Of a stretch of DNA of 64,000 nt, positions 44,185 to 57,137 are shown piece after piece. Numbering within the stretch: position 1 is the first letter of the stretch; every line of letters begins with the position of its first letter. Below the pieces are notes generated by a model. That model searched no databases. It saw only the letters and a program-made list of their open reading frames with translations, and was not told the DNA's origin. Source of the stretch: Steromphala cineraria (Eukaryota; Mollusca; Gastropoda; Trochida; Trochidae); NCBI GenBank assembly GCA_916613615.1, contig OU744723.1, positions 63,992,239-64,056,238 of the forward strand, in the 5' to 3' direction. Made by a program: the position numbers and the translations under genes.

Positions 44185-45095
44185 AAATGCAATTTATCAT
44201 ATAATGGAGGGTGTTATCGATGCAATAAAGCTATCTGATAAACTTGGTATCCGATTGCATTAAAATCTGATAAAGATGCAAATTAGGTCAAAACACGAAC
44301 TATTTTCTCAAAACTCCATGCATGTCATGCGAGTCCTAAAACGGTCACTAACCATTGATAACGTCGTCGGGAGTTTTCAGGTTTTGTGTTTCTATCGAAT
44401 AAAATATCGTACAAAATCCGTCAGGGTAAACTTATCACGCATTCGTATTTTAGAAATCATAGCTTGGTTATCCAAGCAGTTCAAGTTGTTTTAATCGTTG
44501 TTTTAAAAAATATAACGATATGCTGCTAACAATATCGACTATCGAAAAAAAAATGTGCTTCTATTATCGTGAATAACATAGGCATAGATCGCTTTGACCG
44601 TGTCGGTTACCAACTTATCAGCAAAAACAAATCATATTCTAGTGGTAGTACAGATTATCTAGTAGTGGAGTAACAAACGCAACAACCTCACCTTCGCAAA
44701 CAGTCGGCGTTTGGTCTAAGGATACCGTAACTGAACTGGCGGAACAACAATGACAATGCAGTTTTTCAAAATGCAGTTAGAGTTACTTCCCCTGTTGTAG
44801 CGACGTTGACAAGTGGTTCTTAAACATTTTGTGTTATAAAAAGATACAATGTTTACTCGTGCACTCGGAATCAGACTGAAAATGTCGATAGATTGTAGAA
44901 GACGTTTCTAACACTTGGAAAAAAAAACATTTCATGAAGGAATATTTCTAGACTGTTCACAACTATACATCGCCGACAATATGACCTTCACCTTGGTTTA
45001 TTGTGAAAGGCTCGCATAATACAAATTTTATTCCTATTATATGATATTAATGATACGGAAACACACTCAGTTAATAATCTCTATATGTCAATCAA
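44185..45095. mobile_element. Diverged relative of the 1346-2398 repeat block
   Basis: Shares ordered short matches with 1370-2390: caatttatcata.aatgga, ggtatccg, gatgcaaatt, then at the far end ctcgca.aatacaa, tttattccta and aaacacactc. Only half of the hairpin is kept. It is much older than the unit copies. Confidence 0.6.
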
Positions 45096-45132
45096 AAATT
45101 GGCGCGTGCGTATTTCTAGCCACTCAGAGCGA

Positions 45133-45235
45133 CTACCGTATTTCCTCGAATAGACGCCCCCGGCCTGTATTTTTTCAGAACCCTTTTACCCCCGGCGTGT
45201 ATTCGAGACCCTATTTATTTTTTAGTAGGAAACAA
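45133..45235. mobile_element. Truncated MITE (taccgtatttcctcgaata)
   Basis: Same family as the complete element at 59372-59616: the left end taccgtatttcct and the 'cgcccccggcctgtattttttcag' body are present. No right end is found. Confidence 0.6.
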
Positions 45236-45599
45236 ATATTATAGATGGTGTAAAGGGAGAATACTTTATTTAAAATCAACTACGGGAGCATTTTCATCCC
45301 ACAGCATACCTGTACTTCCAGATCCCAATAGAAGACTTGTTTAAATGCAAAGAAAACATATTTGATTGAATTTTTACTTTTCATTCTGTTAGGTAATGAA
45401 TCTTTCTCTCAATACATTTTTCTTCCTTTCAGGAGAATATAACCAATGGAATGTTTAACTTTTGTCCATAAATAGTTGCGTTTGTAAAATTTCCGGGATT
45501 CATTCGCAAATTTAGTTGAAAGCCGACGGCGTTACCAATTTAATGTATATTTAATGTAACTGACTGAGTTCTTCGTTGCCGCTAATGGCTGAAATACCA

Positions 45600-45720
45600 G
45601 CGTGCAATGCAATACTATGACAAAACGTTGTCGTAACTGATAAATTTTATTATGAATTTGTTGTAAATATGCTCTTCTTTTATCAATCATTTAGTCATTT
45701 CTTTATTTTGGTCATGAATT
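45600..45720. repeat. Dispersed repeat shared with 55090-55205
   Basis: 'ttgtcgtaactgata', 'ttttattatgaatt', 'ctcttct' and 'tcatttctttattttg' occur in the same order at 55118-55200. The 55 kb copy lies inside the TTAA-flanked element. Confidence 0.7.
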
Positions 45721-45727
45721 AGCATCA

Positions 45728-46245
45728 CAACTGAACTTAACTGAACTGAACTGAACTTTATTTACACTCAGGCCGCAGGCAACGGCATATGAGGATACAC
45801 ATGATACATATTGTAATAAATAATAAATTAGTTCAAATGGTAATGTACAATCATGAATTTAAAGAGTTATATGCAAATGAAGATATTATAAAAATACTAG
45901 TATGGATATGTATGTATGTAAATATATATATAACACAGAGGTGATATATTATGTAAAAATTCCTACCGACACATTTCAAAGGCATTTGAGATAACATTAC
46001 AAAACATAGTTATTTTTCTTAATGTACCTATCCGCTTACTATTGCATAAAGTCTTCATTTTATAAAAATGTTTTCTCGCAATGCTTAGGCTACATTTCAA
46101 GATGGCGGATGAATGCCGATAGATTGGTGCCTTTTCTTAAACTAACGTATAATGTTTCATTAAGCGAACCGAATCCTTTTCCCCTACTTTCACTGAAAAA
46201 GGGGTTCACACAAAAAAGGTCGACAGTGTTTTTACTTGATACCTG
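45728..46245 (-). mobile_element. 3' end of a minus-strand LINE-like element
   Basis: (aactg)n at 45728-45755, then 'ctttatttacactcaggccg', reads on the minus strand as a UTR ending in a short tandem repeat. Later bases (caagatggcggatgaatgccgatagat) resemble 63608-63635. No intact frame. Confidence 0.5.
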
Positions 46246-46979
46246 AGTATTTCAGACCTTAAAATATTTTTTTGTACACTTTACATTCTGTGTATTCGTT
46301 AATCATTTTTATTTGTTTTATATTTGCTGCATTCCGGAGCGGTATTGATATAAGCATTTGCTTTTCATCGAGAGATTTGTTTTGCAGAACCCATTACGGT
46401 CCAAAATTAGATATTTTACTTTATCATAACGTGGTCAAAGTCAACCCACCGTGGCTTGTATTCTTCAATAATAAATATGTCTTATTTGTGACTTCTAAGT
46501 GAGAATGAAGAATAATTAGGCCTAAATGTTTTGTCGTTTTTTGATTAAAATGACTTTATACTTGTTCAAGGTAAATGCTTTGTTTGTATTATTTACGAAT
46601 GACACACAACCGAAATAGTTCATTGCAAAAATACCACATAAATTGTTTTTAAGTAAATTTAAGGATGAAATGTTCAATTTGTCATGTTCTGTAAGACGGC
46701 TTGGAAAAAGCCTAAAAAAATATATCAATTTTCAAATGTTAATTTCCAGGATACTATCTTAATTATATATATATATGATGAAGTTTTGAATTGAAAAACA
46801 TAATTGACAATTATCAAGTTTGAAGAAACTTTTTTTAATTTACCGAAAAATTATTGGAAACTTCACAACTCTATCAATTTAGATTTCTATTTTAAAAAAA
46901 ACCCAACCTTCATTGTGATTTCCTGAGATATATCACCAAATTGATCATTTTTCGTTTCTTGTAATATTTTGTTTTCTAT
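46246..46979. other. AT-rich intergenic DNA
   Basis: No gene recognised. A short (TA)n run lies near 46764-46776. Confidence 0.5.
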
Positions 46980-46980
46980 T

Positions 46981-47062
46981 CAACCGGAAGTTTATATGGA
47001 AACTTAGGAAGTGACGTCACGGACATGGCGCCAGTGTGAGGAAGTTTAAATAAGAATCGGTG
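46981..47062 (+). promoter_or_regulatory. Candidate promoter with ETS and CRE-like motifs
   Basis: A compact island in AT-rich DNA holds CCGGAAGT (ETS type), GGAAGTGACGTCAC (ETS plus CRE) and ATGGCGCC, followed by 'gtttcgcgtaaagg'. This combination is typical of housekeeping promoters. CEP78 starts 2.1 kb downstream and has a splice-acceptor-like tattttcag just before its start codon, so a non-coding first exon here is possible. It is unproven. Confidence 0.4.
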
Positions 47063-49153
47063 ACTTTACCTATCCAGTTTCGCGTAAAGGCAATATCCTA
47101 TTATAGGTGAAAACTTTATTGCAATTCATCCTCACAGTTTGTATGTTCTACCAAAGTACCAAACGCGGAGAAACCTTTTTACTGTCAAAACGAAACGGAC
47201 AAGTGCGTCCGAGTAGAACTCGGGCAAGCATAAACATGACAAATTGCTATCGAAATATTCTTATCGCGACTTTGTTAATGATTAAATGTTAATGATTTGT
47301 CCTTTTCATTTTATGATTATATCCTATATCAAAGCATCGTTGTTTACAAATATTTTCAATCAATGTCAACAAACTATGGCTAAATTTAAGAATTGAATGT
47401 ATCGATTGTCCGGTTTTCGATCATGTAAACATGCATTTTTATTTTCTTTTTGAATGCGTTTTGTATAGTTCATAGTTAGATAAATAAATCATTTGTGAAC
47501 CTCTGATATTTAAACTTACTCAAAGAATAACACCATTGCAGTTATCTCATATTAAAGAATATTTTCTGTATTTTTGTTGACCTTATTTTACGAAACCTCT
47601 GCATGGAATGGTTTAATAGAGTGTAGGTGTTTTCGTTGACAGATTGACAATGGGTTCGTAGACACTCAAAAATGTGAAATTAAATACATTTCAAATAGAA
47701 TTAAAAACTTTCAACACGTCATGACTTATGATGAAATGTCATATTTTCAGACCTGCCTACTTGTACACTTTTGGTGTCTTTTGTACAATTTTGAGCAATA
47801 AAATACGACTATACACCCACTTTCTAAATTATACACCAATCACCAATTACTACAGGAGTCTTAAAGGACACTGATAAGTCTGATAAATGTAACTGATTTG
47901 ACATGTTTTAAGCATTAGCCTTTGATGTACAGTATAGTGTGATGTATAGTACTTGTTTGAAAAAGTTTGTATTAAAATGTTGTCTCATATAATTTATTGT
48001 TTGTATACTTTGAATGTGAAATATACAAATTGAAACATACTTTGTACACTTTGAAACCTCAGAATACACTTTGAAATGTTCAGTATACACTTAGGACTGA
48101 AAAGGGGTAGGCAGGTCTGTATTTTTTAACTATACCATGTAAAAAGATATCCAAAAAGTTAAATTGGATGGATTTGGATGATTGTTTTGATACAATGTTA
48201 CATAAAGTAAGCTTATTATTTGTGCTGTTTACTATAATCTTAATATTTCTTGTTTTTATTCTGTTATAAATTGAATATTTAATAGCTAATAATCGGGTTT
48301 ATTTAGGTTTCAAAGCTTTCATACGCTGCAATTAACAATCAACCATGGCTAGACAACAATAATCCATGACACTACTTTGACAACAATGCCCAATTACTAT
48401 GAGGAAATGATAAATACCATGAATTATTTGATTAATGACGATCAATAATATTAAACTGATTGATACTTACAGTCTTACATCAAGGTAAACCGACAATGGA
48501 CTTGGTTCATTGAAGAATATTTTATGTTTAGTATTTGTACTTTATATATATATGATATTTGTTTGCGCAAATTATGTTTCAAAAATATTTCTTTAACAAG
48601 GAATTGCTAGTATCTCAAACCGTTTTAATTTGCCGGTAACATGCATTGTTTAGGATTTAAAATACTCATACTCACAAGATAATTTTATTCACGTAAAACA
48701 AAACATATCTTAACATTAAAATCAAAAGTAGTTAACATAATTTATTGTGTGGAAAAAATATGAATATTTCAATCTGTCTATGAACCCAACGTTTTATCTG
48801 TTTTATGAACCAACCGTGTCTACGAAAACAGGGTTCCCGTTTGTTATAGTGTAGGGATATCAGGGGGCATCATGGTATTAGTGTAAGGTAGAATTGATTG
48901 ATATAAGACACTTTCCCCCTCATAACACAGTAGGAGTTTTTTCTTCGTATTATTTTGATAATAGTGTCAAGACAAGATCAGTGTTTCCATTACTTTTACA
49001 CATCCATTGAACTATAGTGAAAGACTGACTTTTGTTTTCATGATAAACTGTAAGTTAATCAAAGCCAATGATGGAATGTTTTGAAATATTATGAACTTAT
49101 ATATCAGAGTTCCACTTTATTGATTTTTGTATTTAGACATCAAAGTTATATTT
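47063..49153. other. Intergenic or 5' intron of CEP78
   Basis: No gene recognised. It would be the first intron if the candidate promoter is real. Confidence 0.45.
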
Positions 49154-49183
49154 TCAGCAGTAATCTGATAAATTGCAACCAAG

Positions 49184-52100
49184 ATGATAGAGAGCGTTCA
49201 AGTACGTCAGAGTGGCGCCTATGACTTTGAGAGTCACTATGACAACCTTTGTGCCCTTCAAGACTCGGTCCCGCTGCCGGCGGTCAAATCTCATCTCTGT
49301 CAGGGAGTCCTGGATATCAACGGTGACCGTATCAGGTAATAACAAAATTATAATTTTTACCAAGACAAGTAGGTAAGAAGTTAAGTGATACAAGAGTTCT
49401 CAGTGCGATTCATCCTGGCTCAGGGTATAAACGTTACGCTAACTCCACTCATCTGTACCCTTGGCTCAGAAGCTTGATTCACTCGCACGCCCGCCTGGTA
49501 ATGATGATCATGTCCCGTGTATTGCAGAGTCAATGACTGGATGCCGATCCTGAACACGCTGAGAATCAACAAGAGTCTGGAGTTTGTAGCTGTCCGGAGT
49601 TACTTCACACCCCCAACTGAGGAGGACAGTACGTAGACTCTCTCTTTTACATACTACTAGTTATTACTGACTACTCTTAGCTTCTTCTCTCTCCAAATAA
49701 ACACTCTTCATAATAACAGAGTTGGGAATTGGTTGTGATTTCATAATTGAAATCAAATTTCACTAATAGAATAAGAACCTGTGTCAAAACATCATATACC
49801 AAGTTGTCATCCATATATTCCCCTTGTAAGTGTTATTCCAACCAAAGAAGCTATTTCCTTCTGAAGAGGCTATCCTATCTATAAGCGTTTGTAAACAATC
49901 TTTCATCAGAAAACCACTTTACTAACCCTATTTTTATTGTCTATTTTATCTTTCTATCTTATCTCATATTTTAAAGTTCTGAATCACAACTGTGATATCT
50001 TTCTACCATATTTCATCTCAAATTTAAAGATGAATTACCAAGTAGAATACTCCCTTTTAGTTTTTTTGAGTCCAAATCTCAAATGTGACATGTTTTGGCA
50101 GGCAAGCGAGTATGTATGCAGAAGAGAAAGACGCCAGCCATCCGATCGAAGGAGATCACATTCCGTCTGTGTCGTGCTCTGAAGGAGTGTCTGACGTCAT
50201 CGTCGGTGTTACGATGTCTAGAGCTACAGGGGCTGCCTCTCCGTGAGAGGGATATAGAGACTCTCGTCAAGGTAAACACATCAAGGCAGAATCGTCAAAG
50301 TTTTAGAATATAAACTATTTTGATAATCTTATGCCATCTTGTAGTTTCAGCTCCATGAGGTCCACAACTCCGTAGGTCCATGTTTTGACATAAGCTCAAG
50401 CTAACATGTCATAAATTATTCTTTCGGACTATCGAATGAAAAACTGATTGATCACTTATTGTTCTTGTCCAACTCAGCCCATGTAACTTAAAATGATTTA
50501 TTTCTTTGCTGTTATGTATTATTGCATGTAGAAGTTGTCTATGAAATAAGCAATCTCCTCTAGCTCATATGGCTAGGATGTTGACATTTTTGTACAAGCC
50601 GTCTAATAGTAGCTTTCGTTCATCTTAAATTTTGGAGTTGGTAACTTGTGACAATGAAATAAATAGACAAAATTGAACATTACAAACACAATTTTCTGTA
50701 CCAAAATATGCTTAAGGTAGTGTTATGTAATGTTTCCTGCCATGAGGTCCAGTGATTATGTGAAGATGAGGTAAACACTGGAAAAAGGATAATCTATAAG
50801 GTGAAAAAAAGGACAAGATTCTAAAAGTTGATTTTTGAATCTCCTTATATGATTTGTCTTTTTTTTTAAAATTTTATTACAAAAAAGAGGGTGTTACATC
50901 CACATTCAAGTAGTTGGCACGGATCGATGTAACAATAAAAAAGAAAAAGAGAAGGGGTAAGAATAGGAAAAGAAAGGATAGTGGTGCAATGTGAGAGAGT
51001 GTATAAAGATGGGTACTTATATGATTTTGATTATTTTTTGGGGGGAAAATGCTACTTAGAATCTTCTCCTGTTACACTTGTTTTGAATTTGTAATCAAGG
51101 ATTTTTGTTTCTGAAATCAAAATGGACTATTTCCACTATTTGTTTGAAACATATTTATTCCACATTATGAATGTACATTTCTAGCTCATGAAAGGGTTTG
51201 GTGGACAAGCTCACAACGCTTATGTTAAGACCTTTCCCTTGAACATTATACAAAATACACTCTTCATAATATATCCTCTATTTGCTGCAGGGTCTCTCCA
51301 AGAACACGTCTCTCAACCATCTGTCCCTGGAATACTGTCGAGTTGGCGGACCAGGCATCGAGAGTAAGTAGCCAATCAGAATCAACTGTGTCCAACACTT
51401 TAAACACAGAGCAATCAAATCTTTCAACTCGGAAATTGACATAAGAGTCAATGTCTACCCATTACTCTATCTTACAATAACATTGAGAAGTAGGGCTGAG
51501 TTTTGCACCAAATTTCATATACAAATACAACAAGAAGGTCAGAAATTATGTCGTAAACCTATAGTAAAAATAATCTGGCAATATAAAGCAAACACAGTAT
51601 CAATTCCGTCATACATTTAAAGGGGGACTTAAATGGTCTGTGGCCACTTTCGGGATTCATAAGAAGGGGCTTGCAATTTGAATTTGATTCAACTTTGAAT
51701 TTTCGAAATCGGACGGTAACTTGCCTAATACGGCTTTTAAAATACACGGCCTAATTAGCCTCGGTGAACAGAATCTGCGGTCACTGAAGCCTGTCCCGAG
51801 CGTGTCTACCTTCTATGACGTAGCAGTTTCACCCAATGATCATTTTTAACATGTAATGACACTTTTTTAATCATTCATTTACCATGTCCAGAATAAAATA
51901 ATTAAACATACTATATTTACCTGTGGTTGATCTTTTTAAGATATATATGGTTTCATTCATCCAACACCTCTTTGTATTGACTTGTGTTTTGGGTTAAGTG
52001 AATAATAGTGAATATCTGAAGGTTCTCACCTATTACTAACCACATAACACAATACAATGGCTTTCATTGCTTGTATGCAGTCTGATTAAATTTGAAATGT

Positions 52101-54640
52101 TTATTCCTTGGAGCTGTGTCCATTCTTATCAGACTGCTTTGATGATGATGATGATGATGATTTAATCCCCTATAAAAAGATATCAGAAGCAACATTTAAC
52201 ACCTTAATTTCCCTTCATTCATCCAATTTCAACTGCTCTAATATTGATAAGTAAAATTTTATGTCTCAACTCCCCAGAATTTATTTCATGAAGCACTTGT
52301 AAAATATCTCTATAAGGGGAGTTGATAATGACAACCAGAAAGAGATTTGAAATGAGCTTAACAAAAAATCTTCACTGTTTATTTGCGTGAAGATTAAAAT
52401 CTCTGGGTTTTGCAGCACTATTTAAGGAGTACATAAAGAGTTCCATCAACCTAATGACAATCTGTTTACAGTCATTTAGATAATGTTGTTATTCTTCTTA
52501 CATCCATATTACTGTTAAGCCTGTTCTCTGATTACAATTCTACAGAATACACAATTGATATATTTTGAAAGTTGAATACAGGGTATGTGACTCAACTTCC
52601 TGGGTATTTTGATGCAGAAGATGACCTCTAAATCTTATTGGTCCTTGGTGATGCAAATACAAATATGAAATCTTTTTATGAAGACCCATTTCACTATGAA
52701 TTCATGAAAACATCAAAATAACCACCCATTAAAAGACAAATCTTTAGCAACCTTTATCAAGTGTGAAACATCAATTACGATTCCATCTTTTTATGCCCCC
52801 GAATCGGAGATTCCGGGGGTATATTGTTTTTCACCTGTCCGTCTGTCCGTCCGTCTGTCTGTCTGTCTGTCCGTCTGTCCGTCTGTCCGTCTGTCCGTCT
52901 GTCTGTCCGTTTGTCCACAAAAACTTTAACCTTGGTCATAACTTTTGATTGGTCGGAGCTAGGTCTTTGATACTTGACATATGCATCCGGGGGCATTCGT
53001 GTTTCACAAACACATCTTGTTTTATCAAGGACTCCTTCCATAGAAAATGTACCCTCAAAAATGTTACTCAGAGTCCCTTGGACTCTCATTAGCAGCCCCG
53101 TCTAAGGACGGGGCTGCTATCAGTTTTTGTGAAGTTTCCATCGCCGCCGCCGCCGCACTCATACTACTAGCTATAACTTTTTTCCACTAAGCTTTCCAGA
53201 ACTCTTATTCATACCTTACTACTCATACCTGGGGGGAACGATTTTGACACGTTCACTTTCAAAGTTAAAGGTCAAGGTCACGAGATATGTATTCACTCTA
53301 AGAATTCCTTGTAAACGCGATAACTTGAAAAGTTTTTGTGCTATGAAGCTATAACTTGGTATATATCATCCATATATCATCCTTGGAAAAGTAAAAAACT
53401 TTGAAAAGGTTTTGGCTACAATCCGTCAAAGGTCAAGGTCACAGCAAGGTCATGACGTAAGCATGTTTTAGCGAAAATGCTTTATTTTAACTATGAACAC
53501 TTTTAATCAATACATGATTGTTATACTCAATAAAAAGTGTTCAATGATTGTGTGACCTTGAAGGTCAAAGGTCAAGGTCATGAGATACGAGTTATTACAA
53601 AATGCACTAAATTTGGGTATAACTTTATCCCATTTAGCTTTTCAGAACTCATGAACATGTCTAAATGTTAATACTTCCAGGGAATCATTATGACATGTTC
53701 ACTTTCAAGTTCAAAGGTCAAGGTCACGAGTTATAAAATCACAGCAAAATTCTTTGTAAACACGGTAACTTGAAAAGTTTTTGTGCTATGAAGCTCTAAC
53801 TTGGTATATATCATCCTTGGGAAAGTAAAAAAATTTGAAAAGGTTTCGGCTACAATCCGTCAAAGGTCAAGGTCACAGCAAGGTCATGACTTAAGCATGG
53901 TTTAGCGAAAATGCTTAATTTTAACTATGATCACTTTTAATCAATACATGATTGTTATACTCCATAAAAAGTGTTCAATTATTGTGTGACCTTGAAGGTC
54001 AAAGGTCAAGGTCATGAGATATGAGTTATTGCAATTCCTTGTAAACACAATAACTTGAAATTTTTTTGTGCTATGAAGTTTGGATTTTGTATATATTATC
54101 TCTTGAGAAGTACAAAATTTTCAAAAAGTTTTGGGTACGAAATGTCGAAGGTCAAGGTTACAGCAAGGTCAACATATATGGAGAAAATGGATTAATTTAA
54201 TTTTTAACACTTTATTTCATTACAATAATGTTATACTCAATGAAATGTGTTAATTGATTGTGTGACCTTGAGTGTCAAAGGTCAAGGTCACGTGAAAATT
54301 CCCAATTTGGTGAGGCCTGTAAAAGGCGGAACAGGGTAAGGCGAAACCCCAAGTTCTGGGGCTGCTCTGTTTTTGCGGTATCCCGCAAACGCTAATCTAG
54401 TTTTTTATAACTATGAAACCCTATGAATAATGATAGATAAAAAGATAAAAAAGAAAGTAGAAATTCTCCTCTCTCTGGAGTTCTACCCAACTGTCTCTGT
54501 CAATGACGCCATCTCAGTTTAACCCTTGCCCTGCAGCGCTGTGTCACGGGATCAAGAACTGCATCAACCTCAGCTCCCTCAACCTGACAGCTTGCAGTCT
54601 CTCCGGTCAGGGCGCCGAGTGTCTCGCTCAGGTCATCAAG
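49184..54640 (+). CDS. CEP78: CEP78, centrosomal protein of 78 kDa, coding exons 1-5 (partial)
   Basis: Leucine-rich-repeat protein of the centriole and ciliary base. Five exons splice in phase into 200 codons: 49184-49335, 49528-49628, 50102-50271, 51291-51363 and 54537-54640, all with GT-AG borders. The translation begins [20 protein letters not shown] and continues [66 protein letters not shown] (LRR), [20 protein letters not shown] (LRR) and [19 protein letters not shown] (LRR). This follows human CEP78 (MIDSVKLRR...LCALQNSVPLPAV...LRERDLT) closely. In vertebrates CEP78 acts with a DYRK2-EDD-VprBP ubiquitin ligase and is needed for normal cilia. No further exon is recognised, so the gene continues beyond 64000 or has a very long intron. 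Confidence 0.93.
52792..53022 (+). repeat. Dispersed mollusc-type repeat with (CCGT)n core, copy 1 (CEP78 intron 4)
   Basis: Starts tatgcccccgaatcggagat, contains a ctgtccgtccgt run and ends ggcattcgtgtttcacaaac. A second copy lies at 61471-61661. The first copy has the longer simple repeat. A 61-residue frame across it is an artefact of the repeat. Confidence 0.85.
53090..54400 (+). mobile_element. 1.3 kb repeat with internal tandem units of about 430 bp (CEP78 intron 4)
   Basis: Begins with a hairpin, agcagccccgtctaaggacg then gggctgct, and ends with 'ttctggggctgctctgttt', so the ends are weakly inverted. Inside, blocks starting 'cttgtaaacgcgataacttg', 'cttgtaaacacggtaacttg' (called near 53305 and 53750) and 'cttgtaaacacaataactt' (near 54039) repeat in tandem. 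Every block carries AAAGGTCAAGGTCA words. No protein. The class is unknown. Confidence 0.65.
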
Positions 54641-54663
54641 GTACGTTCTTGTCTTATACTTAA

Positions 54664-56074
54664 AAGGCCAGTTCGAGCGGGTATTTTTTGTTCCACAAAT
54701 ATTCGGGAGGGAATTCCATTTTGCACACGACACGTCACATTTTATATATTCAATTTATTTTCTATTTTTTTATGTTAATAATTATGTCATGTTTGGTAAT
54801 CAGTTCCAATCCGTCCTTCAAATAAAAAAAATAGCGAAAATAATCAAAGCCACTGACAAGCATGCACTTCGAGCGGTGTAGTTTTTGTGGAAATGAAATT
54901 CAGGAGGACTTTCCTGTAAACAAATATACATGTATATGATATTTTAATGACTATTTCACACTTAATTTCAAACATGTACATGCGGATAACATTTCAGTTG
55001 TTCATGTTTAGACAATTTGACAAAGAATAAAGTGTATCGCTCAAAAAAGAAAAACTTTGTGAAATGAAGCCAATCATCAGAGCTACGAGCGTGGCATGCA
55101 TTACTGCCACAAAACATTGTCGTAACTGATATGTTTTATTATGAATTATTTATAAACATGTTCCTCTTCTATCACTCAATTATTTATTTCTTAATTTTGT
55201 TAAGGCATTACCATTATACAGCAAATTTGTATTGTGATCATGGCGGCCACTAGGATTATTGCCAGCTGAGTGTATGGTCCGTGTTGAAGTTACTTGGATG
55301 TTTTGATTGTATGGGATTTGGAAATAATGTTTGCATAAGTAAATATGACAGACAGATTGTTTATTCGAGTCTATAGGCATATATGACACCTCAAATGGCA
55401 CTGACACTGACCATATCAAACTGAGAAGAAAAGTGGATTCGCTTAGGCTTTCAAAGATTCGTCAGCGCTGCCACACTCCAAATTATACACAGTGCTGTAC
55501 TTTTCTGACCATAAAACTTTATGTGAAGTCAATAAGATATCTTTCTGGAAAAAACTGTTTTATAATGAATGAGGTTTTGCGAAGTCAAGGTCGATTGCGG
55601 AACTCAGATTGAAATTGCCTGCGAGAGAAATGCCAAGCCTTGCCCCAAAATGGAATGTACTGAAATGTACACTTAAATTTACGGATTTTCAACTGCAAAA
55701 TATTTTTAAAATGCTTTACAAGCATGAGTTGACATGTCACTGCAAGAGACCTAAGTGCAACTGATTTTACTGTTGTTCATATGACAATGATAATGTTTCT
55801 ATGGATGAAATGACGCTTTTACACATATCACCATGTAAATTTCATGATATTAACAGAGTATTTGTTTTTAAAAAACGAAGGGGCATTTTCATATTTTGAT
55901 GAGCACTAAAAACATAGGTCTCGCCCAGAATTATCCTTGCACACTACAATGCATTATGGGAAGGGACTCTTCTCATTCTATTTATAGATCTGCTAAAGGG
56001 CTGACTCGCTGTATCTAAAAATAGCTTCGTTAGCAGCCTAAGCTTATCGGTGAAAACGTGCTCGAACAGGCCGT
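54664..56074. mobile_element. 1.41 kb TTAA-flanked TIR element (CEP78 intron 5)
   Basis: The ends aaggccagttcgagc and gctcgaacaggccgt are inverted over 15 bp with two mismatches. TTAA lies outside both (54660-54663, 56075-56078), the target of piggyBac and Kolobok elements. No transposase frame is seen. Its interior shares sequence with 45600-45720. It begins only 20 bases after the exon 5 donor site. Confidence 0.7.
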
Positions 56075-56566
56075 TTAAAGGGCTGCTTCTATCAGCTCTT
56101 GAAGTGGATTGTTGTTGTGTTCTTTTGTTACTTAAAGTTGCGCTTTACCTTTGGAAGTGGTTCGGCCATTTTGTTGTGAATTGATTAAGTTGTGTAATGA
56201 TTAAGATCATTTTGAAAGATTATTGTTTCTTTCAAATTAAAGGGACGCTTCTATCAACTTTTTTGATGGGTCAGCAATATTTTGTTGAAATTCTTCGATG
56301 GCATTACCAGAGTCCATTTTAGACCGCGCCCTAGCGCCATTGACGCATGCAAATAAAAAATGACCTACTATACCCTTGCCCTGTGGGCGAGGTTGGCGCA
56401 CCATTAAAATGAAATTACTCATTCACAAAAGTTAGATACATAGAGGATACTAAACGACCCTCCATTTAATACTATTTTTATTAAACGAGTTAATGATTTT
56501 GTATAAAACGAGCGAAAGCGAGAATTGAGAAGCTTTAGAAGCTTAAAAAAGGTAGAACCGGCAGGC

Positions 56567-56623
56567 GTGCAATACGGATTCTAGAGTGCAATACAGAATT
56601 GGAAAACATATTCCGTATTGCAC
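56567..56623. repeat. Inverted repeat 'gtgcaatacgga'
   Basis: gtgcaatacggatt at 56567 is mirrored by attccgtattgcac ending at 56623, and a third 'gtgcaatac' lies between. It is probably the remains of a small foldback element. Confidence 0.65.
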
Positions 56624-57137
56624 CCTTGTATTACTATCATAAGATAACATTAGTATATATGATAAAAGATAATGATATCAATGTTTGTTATCCTCCTCAA
56701 GAACGGACAAGAAGTGTCCAGGATATAAATAAAGAAGTTGTCATCCATAACATTGCTTTGTATCATTTTCTTATGTGCATTGTGTGAAATTATCCCCCTA
56801 TCAGCAATTTTGTTTGATCGGCCATTTTTGGTTGTGTAATAATCAACACAGATCATAAAGATAGGCACTGTATTGTGAATAGATAGTACTATTGTTATAT
56901 GTCATATCGTCTTGATATGAAAAGAGTCGCTTCTATCACCTCTTGAGATATATCAGTCAATTTGTTGTTGTGCAGTACGTCACATTGTGCAAGGATTCCT
57001 TACTCAGGTCATTAGCAGATGATCTTGTTTTTAAGAGCCAGTCCTATTCAAAGTCAATGATATCATCATGACACTATTCATATCCAGAGGTGTATCAATG
57101 CGATGATACAGTATCCTTTCACGATACATGGCCCTTT

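Noticed and set aside
52763..52948. 61-codon frame and its 104-codon antisense partner
   Set aside because: Both read through the (CCGT)n simple repeat and give low-complexity peptides.
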